Positions 8,579-16,528 of a stretch of 64,000 nt of DNA are shown here, one piece after another. Position 1 is the stretch's first letter; every line of letters starts with the position of its first letter. The position numbers were made by a program, and so were the translations under genes. Below the pieces are notes generated by a model. That model was not told where the DNA came from and made no database searches. It saw only the letters and a program-made list of their open reading frames with translations. Origin of the DNA: Ancylobacter dichloromethanicus (lineage in GTDB: Bacteria; Pseudomonadota; Alphaproteobacteria; Rhizobiales; Xanthobacteraceae); contig NZ_JAHBGC010000038.1 of NCBI RefSeq assembly GCF_018390645.1, positions 265,911 to 329,910 of the forward strand, read 5' to 3'.

Positions 8579-9246
8579 TCACGACCCCGGACCTGATTGC
8601 ATCTCTCAGCGCCAATGCGACGCCTGTGCGTCGTCTTCGGCCGCCGCTTTTCCGGGCGTGCTGCTGGCTCTTCCTCGCCTTCTGGGTACTCGTCCTGTTG
8701 GGCGTCAGCCACGGGCTACGTCCGGATTTCGTAAAACAGCTCGGCGACCGCGCCTATGTGGTCGGTCTGGTCGCCTCTCTTCTGACCGGCGTGCTCGCGA
8801 CCGTCGCGGCCTTCATGCTCAGCCTTCCCGATCGGTCACGCCTTTACGCGCTTCTCCCCGTGCCAAGCCTGTTGGTCTGGTTGCTGACCATTAGCGTCGG
8901 TTGCCTGACCGATTGGGTCGCTGTGGGGCCCGAGGGGATGAAGATGGGCGAAGCGGTGTCGTGCTTCGCTACCTTGGTGTTGACCAGCCTACCGCTATCC
9001 TTAGCGCTCCTGGTGATGCTCCGCTACACGGCAAGGCTGCGTCCCGTCACGGTGATCTGGATGGGCAGCCTCGCTGTAGGCGCCCTGACGGCCAGCGCCC
9101 TTACGCTGTTTCACGACATAGGCGCGACGGTCATGATCCTCATGTGGAATCTTGGCGCAGCCTGCCTGATCATTGCTCTTGGTCGGATTTTCGGGCACCG
9201 GATGCTGTCCTGGGTAGCGCCCCAGCCGCTGGACCATGCCGCATGA
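8575..9246 (+). CDS. nrsF: NrsF-type anti-sigma factor (DUF1109 membrane protein)
   Basis: 223 residues with six likely membrane helices (about 28-44, 60-82, 90-109, 128-148, 157-177, 183-203). Such DUF1109/NrsF proteins hold the cognate ECF sigma factor at the membrane and release it on metal stress, in Caulobacter through two conserved cysteines. Candidate sensors are Cys110 (VGCLTDW) and Cys130 (AVSCFAT); Cys29, Cys30 and Cys197 are further options. Overlap of 4 nt with sigF shows translational coupling. Confidence 0.88.
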   Translation: MITTPDLIASLSANATPVRRLRPPLFRACCWLFLAFWVLVLLGVSHGLRPDFVKQLGDRAYVVGLVASLLTGVLATVAAFMLSLPDRSRLYALLPVPSLLVWLLTISVGCLTDWVAVGPEGMKMGEAVSCFATLVLTSLPLSLALLVMLRYTARLRPVTVIWMGSLAVGALTASALTLFHDIGATVMILMWNLGAACLIIALGRIFGHRMLSWVAPQPLDHAA

Positions 9247-9845
9247 TGTGGGCCCGTCCGTTCTTGCGCTTTGTCGGAATGGTCCTTGTTTCGGCGACAG
9301 CAACGCTCTCGATCGCGACTGCTCGCCCCGAATCGCTCGATCCACCGACGCTACGCAACGGGATAAGCCAGTTTGTTCTGGAGGAGCCGCTTAGGCCTGC
9401 ACCGCTCATACGACTCCGCGGCCTCGACGGCCGCCCCCTGCGTATGGACAAGTTCTACGGAAAGGTCGTTCTCCTCAATTTCTGGGCCAGTTGGTGCGCT
9501 CCCTGTGTAGAGGAAATGCCCTCTCTCGAGGCCCTGGCCGCAAGCCTTCCGTCTGATCGCTTTGTCGTGGTCGCGGTCTCGCTCGACGGGGGCGATGGTC
9601 GGCAGGTGAAGTCGTTCGTCAAGCAACACAATCTTCGGCATCTGACCGTGGTGCTCGATCCCAACCACGAATTTGGTGCGTTGACCAGCGAGGCAAAGCC
9701 GGAACCAACCATGCCCGTCTATGCCTATCCAACCACCTACGTCCTGGACAAGCGCGGCCTCGTCACAGGGTTTCTGGTTGGCCCCACGACGTGGGATTCG
9801 CCGCTCGCGCGTTCGTTCATCGACTATTTCATCAATCTCAAGTGA
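9243..9845 (+). CDS. TlpA-family periplasmic thioredoxin-like protein
   Basis: 200 residues with an N-terminal signal or anchor (about 1-25) and a thioredoxin fold carrying the redox motif WASWCAPC and the cis-Pro region YPTTYVLD. TlpA/ResE-like proteins reduce periplasmic disulfides. The ATG (9243) overlaps the NrsF stop, and a second in-frame ATG follows at once. Position in the sigF-nrsF transcript suggests that periplasmic thiol reduction is part of the metal response, perhaps keeping BufA cysteines reduced (inference). Confidence 0.88.
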   Translation: MMWARPFLRFVGMVLVSATATLSIATARPESLDPPTLRNGISQFVLEEPLRPAPLIRLRGLDGRPLRMDKFYGKVVLLNFWASWCAPCVEEMPSLEALAASLPSDRFVVVAVSLDGGDGRQVKSFVKQHNLRHLTVVLDPNHEFGALTSEAKPEPTMPVYAYPTTYVLDKRGLVTGFLVGPTTWDSPLARSFIDYFINLK

Positions 9846-9884
9846 CGGCTTCGCCGTTGGTTCACGAAACAGGGGGGAGCACGG

Positions 9885-10754
9885 ATGACGATCTTAGGTG
9901 TGCTCGGCGGAAGCGGCGTTTACGACATCGCCGGGCTGGAGAATCCAACCTGGCGGAGGGTAGCGTCGCCCTTTGGCGAGACATCTGACGAATTTCTTTT
10001 CGGCACGCTCGACGGTCTCGAAGTCGTCTTTGTCCCGCGTCACGGTCGCGGCCATCGCCATTCGCCCAGTTCGATCAACTACCGCGCAAATATCGATGCC
10101 TTGAAGAGGTCTGGCGTCACCGATCTCTTGTCGATGTCGGCCTGCGGCTCGCTTTGCGAAGATCTGCCGCCGGGCCATTTTGTCCTTGTGGATCAATTTG
10201 TTGATCGCACAATCGCGCGACCGAGCAGCTTTTTCGGAGAGGGCATGGTCGCGCATGTCTCAATGGCGCATCCGACCTGCGATCGACTTTCCAATATTGC
10301 CTATCAATGCGCGGTCGAGGCTGCCATTCCGGTCAGACGCAAGGGCACCTACCTCGCCATCGAAGGACCGCAGTTCTCCAGCTTGGCCGAGTCGCGCATC
10401 TATCGGTCATGGGGATGCGATGTCATCGGCATGACCAACATGCCGGAAGCGAAGCTCGCCCGCGAGGCCGAGATGTGTTTCCTCACCGTCGCGATGGTCA
10501 CCGACTTTGATTGCTGGCACCCTGACCACGCTCATGTCCAAGTCGCCGATGTCATCCGCGTGTTGAACGAGAACGCTGAGAAGGCCAAGCAACTCATTCG
10601 CCTGTTGGCGCCACGGCTGAGGGACGACAGGCCTACCCCCTGTCCTCATGGATGCGACCGCACGCTGGATGTCGCCCTTGTCACCGCGCCCGGCGCGCGC
10701 GACCCGAAGGTGCTCGCAGGACTCGACGCTATCGCTGGTCGCGTCCTTGGATAA
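9885..10754 (+). CDS. mtnP: S-methyl-5'-thioadenosine phosphorylase-like enzyme
   Basis: 289 residues, normal length for MTA phosphorylase. Motifs seen: GVLGGSGVYD at the start, PRHGRGHRHSPSSINYRAN (phosphate/nucleoside region), TYLAIEGPQFSS and VIGMTNMPEAKLAREAEMC. The enzyme cleaves 5'-methylthioadenosine to adenine and methylthioribose-1-phosphate; relatives accept other 5'-modified adenosines, including 5'-deoxyadenosine. It lies 39 nt after tlpA and just before radical SAM genes. It could remove 5'-deoxyadenosine, or release adenine from a 5'-deoxyadenosyl-metalloid intermediate; the latter is inference. Confidence 0.85.
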   Translation: MTILGVLGGSGVYDIAGLENPTWRRVASPFGETSDEFLFGTLDGLEVVFVPRHGRGHRHSPSSINYRANIDALKRSGVTDLLSMSACGSLCEDLPPGHFVLVDQFVDRTIARPSSFFGEGMVAHVSMAHPTCDRLSNIAYQCAVEAAIPVRRKGTYLAIEGPQFSSLAESRIYRSWGCDVIGMTNMPEAKLAREAEMCFLTVAMVTDFDCWHPDHAHVQVADVIRVLNENAEKAKQLIRLLAPRLRDDRPTPCPHGCDRTLDVALVTAPGARDPKVLAGLDAIAGRVLG

Positions 10755-10812
10755 TCGAGCGGCTCATGCTGTTTGCGCAAATGCACCGTGACACCTCATT
10801 CGGCGCTGGCAC

Positions 10813-10838
10813 GAAACCTTTTTCCGCGTGCCTGCGAA
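10813..10838 (+). promoter_or_regulatory. SigF-type promoter (GAAACC variant) for the radical SAM/glycosyltransferase genes
   Basis: GAAACC, 16 nt, CGAACT, ending 34 nt before the ATG of the first radical SAM gene and 58 nt after the phosphorylase stop. One mismatch in the -35; the extended -10 is perfect. Confidence 0.68.
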
Positions 10839-10871
10839 CTCTCATAAGTAGGTCGAGACGTCGGATGTGCC

Positions 10872-11786
10872 ATGGTTCATGCAACGCAGAAATTCGCCGA
10901 TCCATTTGTCACCGCAACCGGCGCGCTGCGTGCGAGCGTCCGGCTCAGCACCCTCGAAACGCTCTGGTTCAATTCCGGAACGCTTTGCAATCTTGCCTGC
11001 GACAACTGCTATATCGAATCAAGCCCGCGCAATGACCGTATCGTCTATTTGACCAGAGAGGACGTCCGGCGCTTCCTGGAGGAGGCGAGGGAGCGCGACC
11101 ATCCGCCGGAAGAGATCGGATTCACTGGCGGCGAACCCTTCATGAATCCAGATATCGTCCGGATGATTGCCGACAGTCTGGGCGCCGGCTTCAGGGTGCT
11201 CGTCCTAACCAACGCGATGAAGCCGATGCAGTGGCTGAAGACGCGCCTCACGGCCATCAACGCGCAGTTTCCGGGGAGGCTTGCGGTCCGGGTGTCTCTC
11301 GACCACTACGAAAGAACCGGCCATGACAAGTTGCGCGGCCCGCGAAGCTGGGAGCCGACCATCGAGGGGCTACAACGCGATCGTGCCTCACGATTCCGAG
11401 GAGCGCTTCGTGCGGCTCAGCTGCGCTGTAGTCCGAGCGCAAATGCTTCTTGGAAGGACGGACAACCGAGACGGCCGGCCAGCGCATCCGAGCTCGGAGG
11501 ATCATTATCGCGCCCGGAAGCCGGCTGCACGTCCCGCCGATCCTCAGTCTCTACCAAATTCCCTAGTTTACGACCGAAACGCTTTTCGAGGACGCGGTCC
11601 TCCCGCGGCGCCTTCCGTTCTTCGGCGGCGGCCCCGTTAGCACGGAGATGGCCCAGGCGCACCGGCGCCATGGCGCCATTGCGCCGAGATTACCTTGCTG
11701 TCGCGGGACTCTCTTCTGTCGCGCGACGATCCCGAAGCGTCGCACGCTACTTCCCCATAAGCCCGGAGTTCCACCTTGCTGATTAA
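10872..11786 (+). pseudogene. Truncated radical SAM gene (first of a tandem pair)
   Basis: The first 165 or so residues are a good radical SAM domain: LCNLACDNCYIESSP carries the CxxxCxxC cluster motif (about residues 39-46), then GFTGGEPFMNP and VLVLTNAMKP. They align closely with the radical SAM half of the next gene. After about position 11370 the similarity stops; the frame stays open for 138 more codons of Arg/Ser-rich sequence with no homology to the C-terminal half of the relative. I found no other frame in 11371-11775 restoring the missing half, so I read this as 3' replacement or decay. The ORF overlaps the next gene by 11 nt. Confidence 0.65.
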
Positions 11787-13650
11787 TGTGCTGCACCAGT
11801 CAGGTCCCGCCGTTGAATCGAACGTCGTCGTCATCCGCCCCGGTGATCCTCTGCTCGTGTTCGGAGGCCCCTACAGCAACCTCGAAGCGCTCCAGGCGAT
11901 GATCGCCGAAACGAGGCAGCGCGGTATTCCTCCGGAGCGCGTAATCTGTACTGGCGACGTCGTGGCGTACGGGGCCGACGCGGCAGCTACGGCCGAACTT
12001 ATACGCGACTTCGGTTGTCACGTAGTCATGGGCAATTGCGAAGAGAGCTTGGCTGCCAACGCGCAAGATTGTGGGTGCGGCTTTCCGGAAGGAAGCGCCT
12101 GTCAGCGGCTTGCGACCGACTGGTTCCAGGATGCTAGCCGTGAAATGAGCACGACGCTCAGGGACTGGATGTCTTCGCTTCCGCGCCGAATAGACGTCGA
12201 GATCGGAAGCCTCCGGTTCGCCGTTGTGCATGGCGGCGTCGAATCGATTAACCAGTTCATCTTCGCGTCAACGCCTGCCGTCGAGAAAGCGCGCCAAATC
12301 GCCGTCGCCGGAGTGGATGGCGTCATTGCCGGACATTGCGGCATTCCGTTCACGCAGATTGTCGGCGGTCGACTCTGGCACAATGCGGGCGCGATCGGTA
12401 TGCCGGCGAACGACGGCACCTCCCTGGTCTGGTATAGCGTTCTTACTGCTCTGGATGGTCTCGTTTCGGTCCAACACCTTCCGTTGGCCTACGATTACGA
12501 ACGCGCCGCCGCAAAAATGCGCCGAGCAGGGCTGCCTGAAGGTTACGCGGCTGCGCTCGAAAACGGAATTTGGCCGAGTTGTGACGTGCTTCCGATCGAC
12601 GAGATACGCGAGCGTGGCGTGCCGATCAAAGAAGGCTCGGTCGAGTGGCGGCCGAAGGCCGGAAACGCGCGCAAGCCCAGACTGGATCACCTCTGGCCGT
12701 CGACCGACCGCGGACACCTCGGGATTCTTCCAAACGAGAAGTTTAGGCGTGCCGACATCACCGCATCAGGTGCACCGAGGGCTCGCGTCGAGCTCGATCA
12801 CCTGCAGGCGTTGTGGATCAACACAGGTACGCTTTGCAATATCACGTGCAGAAACTGCTATATCGAGTCCAGCCCGAAGAACGACAGTCTCGTCTACATC
12901 AGGAAATCGGACGTCGTTCCTTTCTTGGACGAGATCGCCGAGAATGGGCTTGGCACCGAGGAAATCGGTCTCACCGGCGGCGAGCCGTTCATGAATCCGG
13001 AGATCATGGACATCGTCGAGGAATGCCTCGGGCGAGGATTTAAGGTTTTGGTGCTCACGAACGCAATGCGGCCGATGCAACGGCATAAATCCGCCTTGCT
13101 GCGGCTCGCTCGGCAATACGGAGCCGCGCTGACGTTGCGTGTTTCGCTGGATCACTACACCGGGCGTCGTCATGAGGAGGAGCGGGGCCCGGGAACGTTC
13201 GCGATCACGCTGGCAGGTCTGAAATGGCTTGGCAGGAACGGTATTCATACGACGCTCGCGGGCCGCACGATGTGGGGAGAGGATCAGGAGGCCGAGCGCG
13301 CAGGTTACGGCCGCATGCTCATCGAGAACGATGTCGAAAACATAGGCTCAGCTCCTAACTCGCTAGTGCTGTTTCCCGAGATGCAGACCAGTAAAGATAC
13401 ACCGGAAATTACTACAGCGTGCTGGGACATCCTGCACAAGTCGCCGCGGGAGGTGATGTGCTCGTCTTCGCGGATGATCCTCAAGCGTAGGGGCGAGGAG
13501 CGACCCGCCGTCGTCTCATGCACGCTTCTGCCCTACGATCCGCGCTTCGAGCTCGGACACACCTTGAGAGAAGCGAGCGCCGCCGTGTCACTCAATCATC
13601 CTTTCTGTTCACAGTTCTGCGTGTTAGGCGGCGCGTCGTGCTCGGGTTGA
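11776..13650 (+). CDS. Metallophosphoesterase-radical SAM fusion protein
   Basis: 624 residues, two domains. Residues about 15-240 form a calcineurin-like phosphoesterase of the YfcE type: VICTGDVVAYGADAAAT, VVMGNCEES, FAVVHGG and IAGHCGIPF supply the metal-binding Asp/Asn/His set. Residues about 335-624 form a radical SAM domain: TLCNITCRNCYIESSP (CxxxCxxC), GLTGGEPFMNP, VLVLTNAMRP, and a cysteine-rich end (VMCSSSRM, VVSCTLLPYDP, PFCSQFC, ASCSG) that could bind further Fe-S clusters. The fusion suggests one enzyme removes a phosphate from, or hydrolyses, the substrate or product of the other. The TTG at 11776 is uncertain; ATG at 11905 would cut into the phosphoesterase domain. Confidence 0.85.
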   Translation: MLINVLHQSGPAVESNVVVIRPGDPLLVFGGPYSNLEALQAMIAETRQRGIPPERVICTGDVVAYGADAAATAELIRDFGCHVVMGNCEESLAANAQDCGCGFPEGSACQRLATDWFQDASREMSTTLRDWMSSLPRRIDVEIGSLRFAVVHGGVESINQFIFASTPAVEKARQIAVAGVDGVIAGHCGIPFTQIVGGRLWHNAGAIGMPANDGTSLVWYSVLTALDGLVSVQHLPLAYDYERAAAKMRRAGLPEGYAAALENGIWPSCDVLPIDEIRERGVPIKEGSVEWRPKAGNARKPRLDHLWPSTDRGHLGILPNEKFRRADITASGAPRARVELDHLQALWINTGTLCNITCRNCYIESSPKNDSLVYIRKSDVVPFLDEIAENGLGTEEIGLTGGEPFMNPEIMDIVEECLGRGFKVLVLTNAMRPMQRHKSALLRLARQYGAALTLRVSLDHYTGRRHEEERGPGTFAITLAGLKWLGRNGIHTTLAGRTMWGEDQEAERAGYGRMLIENDVENIGSAPNSLVLFPEMQTSKDTPEITTACWDILHKSPREVMCSSSRMILKRRGEERPAVVSCTLLPYDPRFELGHTLREASAAVSLNHPFCSQFCVLGGASCSG

Positions 13651-13681
13651 CGAGGCTAGCGCGGCCAGCCTGCGCCTGCAG

Positions 13682-14383
13682 ATGAATGAGCGAGCAATGC
13701 TCTCGATCATCATCCCCGTGCTCAACGAAGAAGGCACCATCGAATCGTGTCTTCGACGGCTTCAGACGCTTCGTGGCAATGATGTCGAGATCATCCTTGT
13801 TGATGGCGGCAGCACGGACGGGACCGCTGGCTCGGCCCGAGGGCTCGCCGACAAGGTGATCGACGCCCCGCCTGGCCGAGCCCGGCAGATGAACGCTGGG
13901 GCGCTCGAGGCGAAGGGCTCGATCCTGCTTTTCCTGCATGCTGATACGATTCTGCCCGTCGGCGCCATGCAGGAAATGCAGACCGCTATCGACCGGTCGC
14001 GGCACGTTTGGGGACGCTTCGACGTCCGGATCGGCTCGCCGCTGTGGATCCTGTCCGTGGTCGCGTTCGCGATGAACTTGAGGTCGCGGTGGACCGGCAT
14101 CGCCACAGGCGACCAAGCGATATTCGTGAAGCGCACCGCGTTCGACGAAGTGGGAGGATATCCGGCCATCGCGCTGATGGAGGACATCGCGCTCACTTCG
14201 GCGCTGAAGCGGATCACGCCGCCCATCTGCCTCCGGAGCAAGGTTACGACGTCCGGCCGCCGCTGGGAGAAAAAAGGGCCGATCCGGACGATCTTGCTGA
14301 TGTGGCGCCTGCGGCTCGCCTTCTATCTTGGCGCGGATCCAAAGCAATTAGCGATAGAGTACATGTATGGGCGACATCGCTGA
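13682..14383 (+). CDS. TIGR04283-type glycosyltransferase (arsenosugar-associated)
   Basis: 233 residues, a family 2 glycosyltransferase: LSIIIPVLNEEGTIESCL at the N-terminus, LVDGGSTDGT (nucleotide binding), FLHADT (the DxD-like site) and GDQAIFVKRTAFDEVGGYP with MEDIALTSAL (acceptor side). The pattern fits the family named TIGR04283 for its association with arsenosugar biosynthesis. The name reflects co-occurrence, so the sugar and acceptor are not proven. It follows the fusion gene after 31 nt and overlaps the next gene by 17 nt. Confidence 0.85.
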   Translation: MNERAMLSIIIPVLNEEGTIESCLRRLQTLRGNDVEIILVDGGSTDGTAGSARGLADKVIDAPPGRARQMNAGALEAKGSILLFLHADTILPVGAMQEMQTAIDRSRHVWGRFDVRIGSPLWILSVVAFAMNLRSRWTGIATGDQAIFVKRTAFDEVGGYPAIALMEDIALTSALKRITPPICLRSKVTTSGRRWEKKGPIRTILLMWRLRLAFYLGADPKQLAIEYMYGRHR

Positions 14384-15005
14384 ACGGCAGGTGCAACTTG
14401 CGATCTTCGCCAAGGCACCCGTGGCCGGCTACGCGAAAACGCGTCTAATTCCCGAGCTAGGGGCCGAGGGCGCCGCGAGCCTTCATGCGTTCTTCATCCG
14501 ACGGGCCGTCGAGACGGCGCTGACATCTTCGTTGCGCCCCGTTTCTCTTTGGTGTGCGCCGGATTCAAGCCACGACATGTTCCGATGGCTGCACAGGGTC
14601 TATGGTATCGAGATATTCGGCCAAGTAGGGGAAAACTTAGGTGAGCGCATGCTCGATGCATTCGTCCGACTGATTGAGCGCGGTCCGGTCGTGCTGATCG
14701 GCACCGATTGCCCGGTGCTCTCGGCGGTCCACCTGGACCGGTGCGCGGCGGCTCTTCGCGACACCGATGTGGTCTTCACGCCGGCCGAGGACGGCGGATA
14801 CGTACTGATTGGCCTTAGGCAACCTGAGCGGCGTCTGTTCGAAGAAGTCGCGTTCGGCACCGAGGTCGTGATGAGACAGACCCGCGAGCGCGTGAAGGAA
14901 CTGCGCCTGAAGGCAATCGAAACGGAGACTCTTTGGGATGTTGATACTGCCGCGGACTTTAAGCGCGCGCGATCGGTCGGTCTTATACCAAAACTATTCG
15001 TTTAG
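14367..15005 (+). CDS. TIGR04282/DUF2064 nucleotidyl- or glycosyltransferase-like protein
   Basis: 212 residues of the DUF2064 type. Seen: IFAKAPVAGYAKTRLIP (nucleotide-sugar loop), VLIGTDCPVLS, VVFTPAEDGGYVLIGL and a closing LWDVDTAADFKRA, all hallmarks of this GT-A/cofC-like fold. The family commonly sits next to TIGR04283 proteins and is likewise named for arsenosugar clusters. It probably transfers a nucleotidyl or sugar unit. The start overlaps the previous gene by 17 nt, so the two are coupled and likely act together. Confidence 0.85.
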   Translation: MGDIAERQVQLAIFAKAPVAGYAKTRLIPELGAEGAASLHAFFIRRAVETALTSSLRPVSLWCAPDSSHDMFRWLHRVYGIEIFGQVGENLGERMLDAFVRLIERGPVVLIGTDCPVLSAVHLDRCAAALRDTDVVFTPAEDGGYVLIGLRQPERRLFEEVAFGTEVVMRQTRERVKELRLKAIETETLWDVDTAADFKRARSVGLIPKLFV

Positions 15006-15204
15006 ATGCTTTAGTTGTTACTTTTCGTGTCGCTGATCGAACGACTTTCGTGAAGCGGGGTCCGGGAGGGCGCGCGCGGCCAGGGAAAGCTTCCAGTATT
15101 GGAGGACGGAAGATTGGTGTCGCGGGCGCGAAGAGCTCTTGTATCGCGAGCCGGCCGAGGTGAACTATCGCGCCACGAAATTAGATAAATAGCGGGAGGA
15201 GAAG

Positions 15205-15558
15205 ATGCCGTCAAAAATCCAACCGTCGAACCGATGTGACACCATTAACGCCCCAGGCCTCTTGGTGCTTCGTTTTTTTCTGGATGTCTTTCTGCTCCAA
15301 TGGAGCATAGAGAAGTTGATCTTGCCGGGCTGCGCAGTAAGAATTTCCCAGTCGTCAAAATACGTCGCTCTACCGGAAACGGTGCCGTATGTGTGTTGGG
15401 TAGCGCCGTTCCTCATGCGTTATTCGGATGTTTACTCCGTCGACGGGTGGCGCGGGCGGCTCGACTGCCCGCGTGAGAGAGCATGCCGGACACAGCGTAT
15501 CCGCGGCTTGCCCGTCTGGATCGGCGGCCTTGCCTCTATCCTGCCGGGAGGAAGGTAA
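15205..15558 (+). CDS. Truncated DoxX-like membrane protein ORF
   Basis: 117 residues. The ATG has a strong upstream GGGAGGAG, so translation is plausible. Residues about 18-60 resemble the first half of a DoxX-like protein (LLVLRFFLDVFLLQWSIEKL, then LPETVPYVCWVA). After about residue 62 the resemblance stops and the tail is Arg-rich, as after a frameshift. A weak SigF-like box (GTTACT, 15 nt, CGAACG at 15017-15041) lies upstream. Its 3' end overlaps the box that drives the transporter operon. I read it as a decayed copy; an intact DoxX exists at 4781-5305. The rest of 15006-15614 holds no other gene I can support. Confidence 0.45.
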   Translation: MPSKIQPSNRCDTINAPGLLVLRFFLDVFLLQWSIEKLILPGCAVRISQSSKYVALPETVPYVCWVAPFLMRYSDVYSVDGWRGRLDCPRERACRTQRIRGLPVWIGGLASILPGGR

Positions 15559-15580
15559 CCATCCGCCGGCCCATGACGAA
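15555..15580 (+). promoter_or_regulatory. SigF-type promoter for the phn-like transporter operon
   Basis: GTAACC, 16 nt, CGAACT. The -10 ends 34 nt before the ATG of the binding-protein gene at 15615, giving a short normal leader with GGAG 7 nt before the start. A perfect match to the consensus. Confidence 0.85.
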
Positions 15581-15614
15581 CTATGACTCGTTAAGGTTCA
15601 AAACGGAGTTTCCG

Positions 15615-16526
15615 ATGCGTTGTGGTTCACGGGCGCTCGCTGAAGGTGGTCGTCGCTCCTTCCTGCAAGGATTGTCGTTTTTTGCGGTCGCCGCTCTTGG
15701 TCTGGCCTGGGCGGTTCCGCCTGCCTCCGCGGCTGAGAAGATCAGGTTCGCAGTCGGACCTTTCCAGCCCACCCCGGGCGACACGAAGAAGGCCTATGAG
15801 CCGTTCTTCCAATACGTCGCCGGCAAGCTCGGCATGGACTACGACCTCGTCGTGACGAACGACTGGGCGGGAATAGCGACGGCGCTCGCTAACGGCCAGG
15901 CCGATGTCGCCTGGATGGGGCCCTGGGGATACGTGCTGGCCAACAACGAGGGCGGCGCCCAGGCCATAGCGACGGTCAAATACGACGGAAAGCCTACCTA
16001 TCACGCTATCATCGTTGCGAAGCCCGATCTGAAGATCGAGAAGTTCCCTGCAGATGCGAAGGGAATGTCCATTTCCTTCGCGGACGTCGGCTCGACGTCC
16101 GGATGGCTGATCCCGACCTACTGGTTCAAGACCCAAGGCATCGATCCCAAGACGTTCTTCCGGTATCGCGACGGAGCCGCGCATCCAGCCAACGAGATGG
16201 CTGTGGCGAGCGGGCAGGTGGACCTCGCGACCGACTACGACCGCAATCTCAACAGCATGATCGAGCGCGATCTCATCAAGCGGGACGCCGTCAAAGTCGT
16301 CTGGACCTCGGAGCCACTGCCGAACGATCCACTGGTCGTCAGAAAGGACTTCGATCCGAACACGATGAAGAGATTGCAGGAGATCGTGCTTGCCATCACC
16401 GAAGAACAGGCGAAGTCGATGATGCCGCTACACTACACCGGTTGGGTCGCGGCCACCCATGACAGCTACAAGCTGATCGAGGGCGCAGGCGTTGCGGTCG
16501 GAAAGCTTAGCGCCAAGACGAATTGA
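15615..16526 (+). CDS. phnD: Phosphonate-type ABC transporter substrate-binding protein
   Basis: 303 residues with a twin-arginine-like leader (RRSFLQGLSFFAVAALG, about 12-30) and a periplasmic binding domain of the PhnD/PtxB type: FAVGPFQPTPGDTKKAYEPF, WMGPWGYVLAN and VGSTSGWLIPTYW, the last two lining the oxyanion site in family members. Relatives bind phosphonates, phosphite or other oxyanions. The start was set at 15615 because it follows both the promoter and a ribosome-binding site. In this neighbourhood the ligand could be an organoarsenical or a phospho-compound; this is inference. Confidence 0.88.
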   Translation: MRCGSRALAEGGRRSFLQGLSFFAVAALGLAWAVPPASAAEKIRFAVGPFQPTPGDTKKAYEPFFQYVAGKLGMDYDLVVTNDWAGIATALANGQADVAWMGPWGYVLANNEGGAQAIATVKYDGKPTYHAIIVAKPDLKIEKFPADAKGMSISFADVGSTSGWLIPTYWFKTQGIDPKTFFRYRDGAAHPANEMAVASGQVDLATDYDRNLNSMIERDLIKRDAVKVVWTSEPLPNDPLVVRKDFDPNTMKRLQEIVLAITEEQAKSMMPLHYTGWVAATHDSYKLIEGAGVAVGKLSAKTN

Positions 16527-16528
16527 GA

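Noticed and set aside
10872-13650. Classical ArsS radical SAM enzyme
   Set aside because: The cysteine motif context (CNxxCxxCYIESSP) and C-terminal region do not look like ArsS as I know it, so the symbol was not used.
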